From contig NC_080075.1 of the NCBI RefSeq assembly GCF_949987535.1, positions 45,691,536-45,755,535 of the forward strand: DNA of 64,000 bases, in the 5' to 3' direction. This DNA comes from Balaenoptera acutorostrata (Eukaryota > Chordata > Mammalia > Artiodactyla > Balaenopteridae). Shown here one piece after another: positions 57,426 through 64,000 of this stretch (positions are counted from its first letter, which is position 1; the number at the start of each line of letters is the position of its first letter). The notes beneath the pieces were generated by a model. That model worked only from the letters and a program-made list of their open reading frames with translations, made no database searches and was not told where the DNA came from. The translations under genes and the position numbers were made by a program.

Positions 57426-59466
57426 CATGCATGATAAAATGGATAATAGATCTATAAGTATTATGATATTCTTATCACTTTGCTGCTATTTTAAACATGT
57501 TATTTACTAAAAGGTTTTATTTGCTACTGTGTGGGTAATAGATCAGAGTAGATAAGAGGGGGTGTGAGATGCCACTGAGTTTTATTGCAGTAGCAGATGG
57601 AAGAACATAGCGAATCTGAAGACCACTTAGGAAGTTGAATGGATGTCTATGAGACTACTTGAAAGTGAAAGTTTAGGGAAAGGCTGGTGCAAGCACGGTT
57701 CTAATGTTTCTGTCATGAACCTCCTAGTGGACAATAAAATGACTTCTATTGCTAGAAAATACATGTGGAAAGGGTGACGTTGGTGGTTGGGGCAATGTGA
57801 TTTTAACATTTTTAACATATTTTAACAAAGAATTTATGTTTCTTGTAACATTCCTTGATGTGTTGCATATCCTAAAAAGTGCATCTTGAAACCTTTGTCA
57901 GAGTCCAAGAGAAGAAATGTTCTGATGTGGCTAGCCTCCTGAAAAGTCCAAGTTAAAAATTTCTGTTTAAAGAAGTAAATCCTTCGTATGGCATATTCAC
58001 AGTTTCTATAGAACTGGCTGGCATGAGGTGGTTTAGGAGAGATCCATTACTTGGTCCCATTTGTGGACAATATGGGCTTTGGACTGTGAAAATGCTGATT
58101 GGATTGAAATAGTATTTACAGCTGAGAATCACCTGTTAGGGCAGGATGCTGGCTGAAGATTGCAGAATGTGCTGATCTGTATACTGGAGAGGGCCCTAAA
58201 AAGCACAATGAGCAAGACTTTCACTGCTGCTAAGAACTCAGGCGAAAAATGTGTGTTATAGGCATTTTTTAACCCAGCATGACTTCTGTGGATGCTGCTG
58301 ATTGATCAGAACTTGCTGCATATTGCTTTGTGGTCGTTTAATTTCTGTACTAGTTCTGGATGTAGGATCTTTAAAAAAATTGTTATACTTCTTCAGCCAT
58401 GGTAGGAAGTCACAACAAATAGTTCATTCTCACCTTCATAATCCAAAGTTATATAAAATTTTGTCATAGCGCTGTTTATTTGTGCCTGATCAAATTCTTG
58501 GCAAATAACAGAAACTGATGCTTCTATTCTTATTCCTGATGCTCATTTCTATATTAGGGTATAAAAAGAGCTAATGGATAGTATTAAGCATTAATAAAGT
58601 GAGCAAGTGAGGTTGCTTAAGAATGAAACTGCTTATGAGATGTCCTAGATTCAACTTTGTGTTAGTTTTATTACATAGGTGTCACTTTTCCAATGTTGAT
58701 TTTCATAACCACGTCCTTTATTCTGAACCATGAAAAGTGAGTATATGTTTAAAACTAAAGTAAATATAATATTTAGGTTTTTAGCAGTTTTGTACCATCT
58801 ATGAAGAAAATGAATAAGGCTGGTAACCTGAGAGTTCATTTCAGTTAAGAATAAAAATTACTAAAACGTTCTGTTCACTGAACCAAACACAGATTATATT
58901 TTTGTTAGGTTCCAAGAATTCACCAGTGGGCAGCTAGAGAAAAAAACAAAATTAAACAAAACAAAAATCAAATGAGATCTTGATAGTAGAAGAGGGAAAG
59001 ACTCAAAGGCCTGTCTATTCTTTCCTTATAAGAAAGTAAACCTTTTATAAACTTTCTACAAAGAAATTTTGCAAAATTATAATCAGACATTTCAGGGGCA
59101 AGGTGGTGTTTCTGATTTACATTCTCGGAAATCACAACCAGGATCCAGTTTGCTAAAGGGGAAGCTTCAAGAAGAGTTAATATTAATGTTCCAGGACTTC
59201 GATCCTAGGTTATCAAGATTCTGGGGGCACCTCGTAGATCATCTGTTTCTATTCTGTTTATTATTGAAGACTCCTGCTTTTATCTTCAACTGAATCTCAC
59301 ACATAATCAGGTACACTCAAGCAGTCTGGAGGTTGCTTATACTTTTGGAAAAAGTACAAATTTACAAAAAAAAAAAAAATCATCCCTTGGACCCCTCTCC
59401 ATCTCCTTTCTAAAATCACAGATAGTTTCACACCTGCCAGTCTCCCCTGCTTAGTTCTTCTAGAGC
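57426..59466. other. No recognised feature
   Basis: About 2 kb without a gene or repeat I can identify. Confidence 0.4.
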
Positions 59467-59672
59467 AGTTTCTCAACCCTGGCACTTGGGTTCTTTGTTG
59501 TAGGGGTCTGATCTATGCACTGTAGTATGTTTAGCAACATCCCTGGGCTCAGTCTACTAGATGCCAGTAGTACTCATCCACACAACTGCGGCAAACAAAA
59601 ATGTCTCTAATTCTTCCCAAATGTCCCCTGGGGGCAAAACTCCTCCCAGTTGAGAACAACTGTTCTAAAGAG
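59467..59672 (-). mobile_element. MER5A DNA transposon (hAT-Charlie)
   Basis: 'tatgtttagcaacatccctg', 'ctagatgccagtagtactc', 'aaatgtcccctgggggcaaa' and 'ccagttgagaacaactg' follow the reversed MER5A. Second copy in the window. Confidence 0.9.
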
Positions 59673-59792
59673 AAGTTTATATGGGTCTCCAAGAAGCAAT
59701 GGTGAAAGACTAATTCTGCAGCATCACTGATATTTGGATTGGGTTTTCATGCAGATAGATGTGTCTGGGGGTTATCCTAAAAAAATCATGAG

Positions 59793-59832
59793 ATGATTGT
59801 ATCAACTATACTTAAATAAAATACATTTTTTT
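59793..59832 (+). mobile_element. 40-bp L1 3' end insertion
   Basis: The insert contains 'gtatcaactatacttaaata' and a short AT-rich tail, the last bases of an L1. The 12-bp word aaaaatcatgag flanks it at 59,781-59,792 and 59,833-59,844. Confidence 0.8.
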
Positions 59833-59899
59833 AAAAATCATGAGTTGGGAACCTCTTTTTACAGAAGCATTATTCTGCTACAGGATATACTTTCTATTT

Positions 59900-60230
59900 T
59901 CTGACTGACAGCAGTTTCAATAAATGGATTGCTTTTCTATGCTAGGTGCTGAAAATACTAGTGTGAATGAAAATCAATTTCTCCTCTAAAGGAATAGGCA
60001 CTCCAGGGACATTTGGGAAATCTTTGACCAAAACGAAACTTAATATAAGTTAGCATTAACTGTGGACCCTATATTAGTAACAAACATTACTACTTTCTTT
60101 CATTAATGAAAGACACTTTATGTGTATATATTCATTCCTATATGTAAGAATCTGCCTGACTCTGCTATTCTTGTATCATTATTAAAGGATGAATAATACC
60201 CAGAGAGGTAGTTAAAGCCACTTAATTGGC
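59900..60230 (-). mobile_element. Diverged L2 and MIR-type fragments
   Basis: 'tatgctaggtgctgaaaata' (about 59,938) is a reversed L2 phrase. 'ctgcctgactctgctattct' and 'gagaggtagttaaagccac' at 60,150-60,230 look MIR-like. Weak. Confidence 0.4.
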
Positions 60231-61055
60231 ATATGAATGAATGAAATGTTCAATTAAGAGGGCCAAATGCCAGAGATGAATTAGTTTAATGCTTTTTTAT
60301 GACTTGACATGATGCATTACTGGTGACTAGCATCTATAAAATGCTCTGCTTTATGAGACACAGGGTTAATTACTAAACTTTAGTTTAAACCACTTCATTC
60401 TATTGTCATTTTGTTTTATATTTTCTTGTGTTGTTCATTGCTTAAATTCATAAAGAATAGTCCTTATTTAGCAAACATATTTCCCATCTTTGGATAATCC
60501 AAGGTTTTATTATTCACTGATGCTCTCATTTGATGCCAAGTACCATGTATTTTAATATACCATACAACTACTAGATTGAGATGATTTCTTAATTGGCTCT
60601 TTCAGCTTTCCAGCAGCTTGCACAAATTAAGATTCTACTCTGCTTATCAGAAGTGAGCTTGCCATAGTTGGTGACATTTGTGCTGATCTTAAAAATTATC
60701 AGACATAAAATCATTTATTGTCTAATCAAGTAAATTGGACAGCTTCTACCTCTGACTGAACTTTCAGGTTTTTGTGAAATAAAGTAATAATAATGAATAG
60801 TAATGAAAACCAAATGGCCTGATACATGATATAAATCTTTATTGCTCTTATTTGTTCTGTTGGTCATTCCTCCCACTACCTATTTCAGAAAGTCATCTAA
60901 AATAGAAACCTAGTACTCTGAATCTTATGGAAAATAGTCCTTTAAAAGAGAAGAGCCTTTCTTTATTTTGATGCATGTATATTCAGAGTCCTTTGAATAC
61001 CCAAATACAAGACTATAGATGGAATCGTATTATTTAGAATAGACAGTGATATTAC
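60231..61055. other. No recognised feature
   Basis: Unidentified AT-rich sequence. Confidence 0.4.
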
Positions 61056-61059
61056 AGGT

Positions 61060-61212
61060 AATTCAGCACAATGCCTTTATTTTTTCATATAAGGACACTG
61101 AAGGTCAGATTGGCTAAGTGACTTGCCCAAGCTCTCTCAGATAGAAAGAGGCAAAGTAGGCATAATAGTACAGAATTACTAATTCCTGGTCCAGTGGCAT
61201 CAGTTTTCTAGC
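61060..61212 (-). mobile_element. MIR SINE
   Basis: 'ggacactgaaggtcagattg', 'taagtgacttgcccaagctc' and 'ctaattcctggtccagtggc' fit a reversed MIR. Confidence 0.7.
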
Positions 61213-61780
61213 ATATGGTTTTTCTATATGAACTTCAGAATTATTTTTTTCTGGTCATATGATTATATGATTTAGAAGTTAAGGAAAAAGTAAGCTAAAA
61301 TAATCTTTTCTCCACAGCCCCAAAGTTTGTATATAAGTTTCAAGAGTTGTTCAAATGGTTGGTATTTCATGGCCTCTGACATTTGGAGACTCACTGTGAA
61401 CATCACAAGAACAGTTAGACACATGCGACTTGTATGTTCCAAATGTTCTTGGATCAGATTCTTATTTCCATAGGTGTACCTTTTGAGATTTATATAAAAA
61501 AGATACCTTTAGCATTGTTAATTTACATAAAAATAAAATGTTAAAAAGTGAAATTACATGTTTTTATATATTAAGTAGTTTTTTTTTTACAAGTAGGAAC
61601 AAAAATGTTCTAGTTGTAATAAAGCGACTGTTGCAGAATTGAGTATTGTTTTCTTATGATAGATATTCAATATAATTTCAAGGGATAGAAACTTGCTATA
61701 ATAAGCATTCATATAGTGAGAAAAGAATTAATGTAATTAATGTAGAGATTATATATATATATGTAGATAGATAGAGATAT
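61213..61780. other. No recognised gene; TA/GATA run
   Basis: Unidentified, with a short TA and GATA run at 61,751-61,781. Confidence 0.4.
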
Positions 61781-61784
61781 AGTG

Positions 61785-62455
61785 GATGTGAGAAGTATCT
61801 CATTGTAGTTGGAAGTTGCATTTCCCTAATGACTAATTATATTGAGCATCTTTTCAGGTGCTTTTTAGCCATTTGTGTATCTTCTATTCAAATCCTTTGC
61901 CCATATTTAAACTAGGTTAGTCTACTCCTAGGTATAGACTCAAGAGAAATGAAAACATATGTGCGAACAAAATTTTGTGGAAGAATGTTCATGTTAACAT
62001 TACCCATAATAGCCAAAGTTGGACACAATCCAAACGTCTATCAACTGAAGAATAAGCAAATGTGGTATATCTATACAATCAAAAACTATTTGGCAATAAA
62101 AGTGAATTATGTACTGATGCATGCTATAACACAGATGAACCTGAAAACATACTAAGTGAAAGAAGCCAATCATAAAAAACCATATATCATATAATTACAT
62201 TTACATGAAATGGCTAGAAAAGAGACGGAAAGTAGGTTAGTGCTTGCCTAGGGCTAGGGAGAGAGAGAAATGGGGAATGACTGCTAATGGGTATATGCTT
62301 TCTTTTGGGGTGATGACAGGTTCTAAAACTAGATAGCAGTGGTGGTTGCACAACTCTGTGAATGTACTAGAAAACACTGAATGGTAAACTTTAGTTGGGT
62401 AAATGTTATGGTATGTGAATTATATCTCAATAAAGCTTTTGAATGAAGAAAAACA
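61785..62455 (+). mobile_element. Old L1 with inverted 5' part
   Basis: 61,785-61,918 is L1 ORF2 on the minus strand ('gtatctcattgtagttggaa', 'gagcatcttttcaggtgc'). From about 61,920 the forward ORF2 end follows ('taatagccaaagttggacac', 'gaatgttcatgttaacatta'), then 3' UTR ('agtgcttgcctagggctagg') and an AATAAA terminus near 62,430. The inverted part would lie just upstream of the forward part in an intact L1, the sign of twin priming. Confidence 0.8.
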
Positions 62456-62659
62456 TGCTTATAAAAATTACACAGTTTTACTCTCTTGTAGTTTATAAAA
62501 TAATAAATTTCGAAATAAGGCTTTTAGAATCCTTACTATAAGTTGATTACCAACTGGTCAATAAAATAACCATTTGCACTTAAATTGTTAAAAATTAACA
62601 TCTCCGTATTACAGACAAATGTTTTCACTTCTACTCTCAGTATATAGCACATCATCTAT

Positions 62660-63735
62660 CTAGTTGCCCAAACCAAACACTTCAAAGTAATCTTTCATTT
62701 TCTTTTACCTCCAACCTGTAGGAAAGCACAAAGTTCTATTGACTTCACCTTTCACCTCCCGGGTATCATTTGGCGTTCTTCCTTTCCAGTCATGCTGCTT
62801 TAGCCTTAGTTGGGAATATTTGGCCTGCTCTATTTTTAAAAAAATTTTATTGGAGTAGAGTTGATTTACAATGTTGTGTTAGTTTCAGGTGTACAGTAAA
62901 GTGAATCAGTTATACATATACATATATCCACTCTTTTTTAGATTCTTTTCTCATATTGGTCATTACAGAGTATTGAGTAGAGTTCACTGTGCTATACAGT
63001 AGGTCCTTATTAGTTATCTATTTTATATATAGTAGGTATATATGTCAATCCCAATATCCTAATTTATCCCCTGGTAACCATAAGTTTGTTTTCTACATCT
63101 GTAACTCTATTTCTGTTTTGTAGATAAGTTCATTTGTACCCTTTTTTTTAGATTCCACATGTAAGCGATATCATATGATATCTGTCTTTCTCTGTCTTAC
63201 TTCACTCAATATGACAGTCTCTACATCCATCTATGTTGCTGCAAATGGCATTATTTTGTTCTTTTTATGGCTGAGTAATATTCCATTGTATATATGTGCC
63301 ACATCTTCTTCATCCTTTCCTCTGTTGATGGACATTCAGGTTGCTTCCATGTCCTGGCTATTGTAAATAGCGCTGCAGTGAACATTGGGGTGCATGCATC
63401 TTTTTGAATTATGGTTTTCTCCAGATATATGCCCAGGAGTGGGATTGCTGGTTCCTTAAAAACAGAGTTACCATATGGCCTACCCTATTTTTATATTGGT
63501 TTTTCTATACCTATTGGTTTGTCTATACCTCTGGTAAAGATTGTTCTAAAATGCGTGTATGATCTCAGTGACATCAGTGTATAATTTCACTTACAGAATA
63601 AAGATTAAACTTCTTAGTATGCTCTGGAAAGCTTTTTATATTCTGAATCCTGTCCATTTTCCAGTCCTACTTTCTATCACTCCTACACAGCAAGTTACAC
63701 TAGAGTTCAATGCACTTGTCATGCCATTTCAGACA
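62660..63735 (+). mobile_element. L2 fragment interrupted by an L1
   Basis: The left part ('tcatttt...ttttacctccaacct', 'ttccagtcatgctgctttag') and right part (63,494-63,735: 'attgttctaaaatgcgtgta', 'aataaagattaaacttctt', 'cattttccagtcctactttc') look like one diverged forward L2 with an L1 in the middle. Confidence 0.5.
62839..63475 (-). mobile_element. L1 with inverted 5' tip
   Basis: Reversed L1 3' UTR and ORF2 end ('gttgatttacaatgttgtgt', 'tgctatacagtaggtcctta', 'gttgatggacattcaggttg') up to about 63,450. Then a piece in forward sense follows ('ttccttaaaaacagagttac' and 'catatgg'), normally found just upstream in L1. Target duplication tggcctgctctattttta (62,821-62,838) versus tggcctaccctattttta (63,476-63,493), 16 of 18 identical. 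Confidence 0.88.
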
Positions 63736-63739
63736 TTTA

Positions 63740-64000
63740 AACATTTTCTCTTATAACTTCTTTGATCCATAGGTAATTTAGAAATATGTTGTTTAGTTTC
63801 TAAATATTTGGTGATTTTCCAGCTACCTTTCTGTTACTGATTTCTAGTTTAATTCCACTGAGGTCTGGAACCATACTTTGTATGGTTTCTATTCTTTAAA
63901 ATTTGCTGGGATGTCTGCTGTGGCCCAGAATATGGTCTCTTGGTGAACATACCATGTAAGCTTGAACAGAATGTGTTTTCTGATGTTGGATGGAGTATTC
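63740..64000 (-). mobile_element. Old L1 ORF2 fragment, continues past the window
   Basis: 'agtttaattccactgaggtc', 'gtggcccagaatatggtctc', 'gaacagaatgtgttttctga' are reversed L1 ORF2 phrases. The right end is outside the window. Confidence 0.75.

Noticed and set aside
1..64000. A gene cluster or novel multi-gene system
   Set aside because: No neighbouring intact genes, shared regulation or conserved domains beyond retroelement proteins are visible.

Overview
The window looks like nuclear DNA of a cetacean, most likely a baleen whale, although species cannot be read from it. The evidence is its repeats. There are about eleven copies of the tRNA-derived CHR-type SINE shared by Cetacea, hippos and ruminants, together with mammalian L1, L2, MIR, MaLR/MLT1, MER5A and Tigger1. 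I see no BovB or Bov-tA elements (ruminants) and no pig PRE SINE. Most CHR-2 copies keep the long 3' half, which as I recall is deleted in the main young toothed-whale subfamily.

I find no intact protein-coding gene. Almost every open reading frame over 60 codons is a chance frame, a fragment of L1 ORF2, or a translated SINE. The one place resembling a promoter with a first exon is the CpG-rich stretch at about 9,660-10,070, just downstream of an ERV1-type LTR. It holds an unrecognised short frame that breaks and seems to continue in another frame. The window is best read as intergenic or intronic DNA.

Layout. 1-10,000: L2, MIR, an L1 3' end, a complete solo MLT1 LTR with 5-bp target duplication, a solo ERV1-type LTR with 4-bp duplication, an LTR-in-LTR nest and the ERV1-like LTR beside the CpG-rich frame. 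10,000-19,300: a MIR split by an MLT1 LTR, several CHR SINEs, short L1 ends and a MER5A. 19,900-31,600: an old reversed L1 5' half (ORF1 and leader), an MLT1 LTR, a SINE inside an L2, an L1M endonuclease fragment and L2. 31,600-36,300: mostly unrecognised sequence with L2/MIR, an RFX-type motif and a shrunken Tigger1 transposon. 36,700-41,100: old reversed L1s with two SINEs and a long TA array. 43,200-53,000: the most layered part. A reversed MaLR provirus remnant has an L1 inside its right LTR and abuts an old L1. That old L1 is split by a nearly full-length younger L1 (46,335-52,485), which itself carries a SINE. 53,000-64,000: L2, a long old L1M split by another repeat and by a SINE, a second MER5A, a 40-bp L1 insertion and two L1 copies with inverted 5' ends.

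Nothing supports an operon-like or novel enzymatic system. The interest lies in insertion order, target-site duplications and unusual retrotransposition products. Family names come from recognising consensus phrases, not from a database search. Boundaries without a named duplication are good to roughly 10-30 bases.
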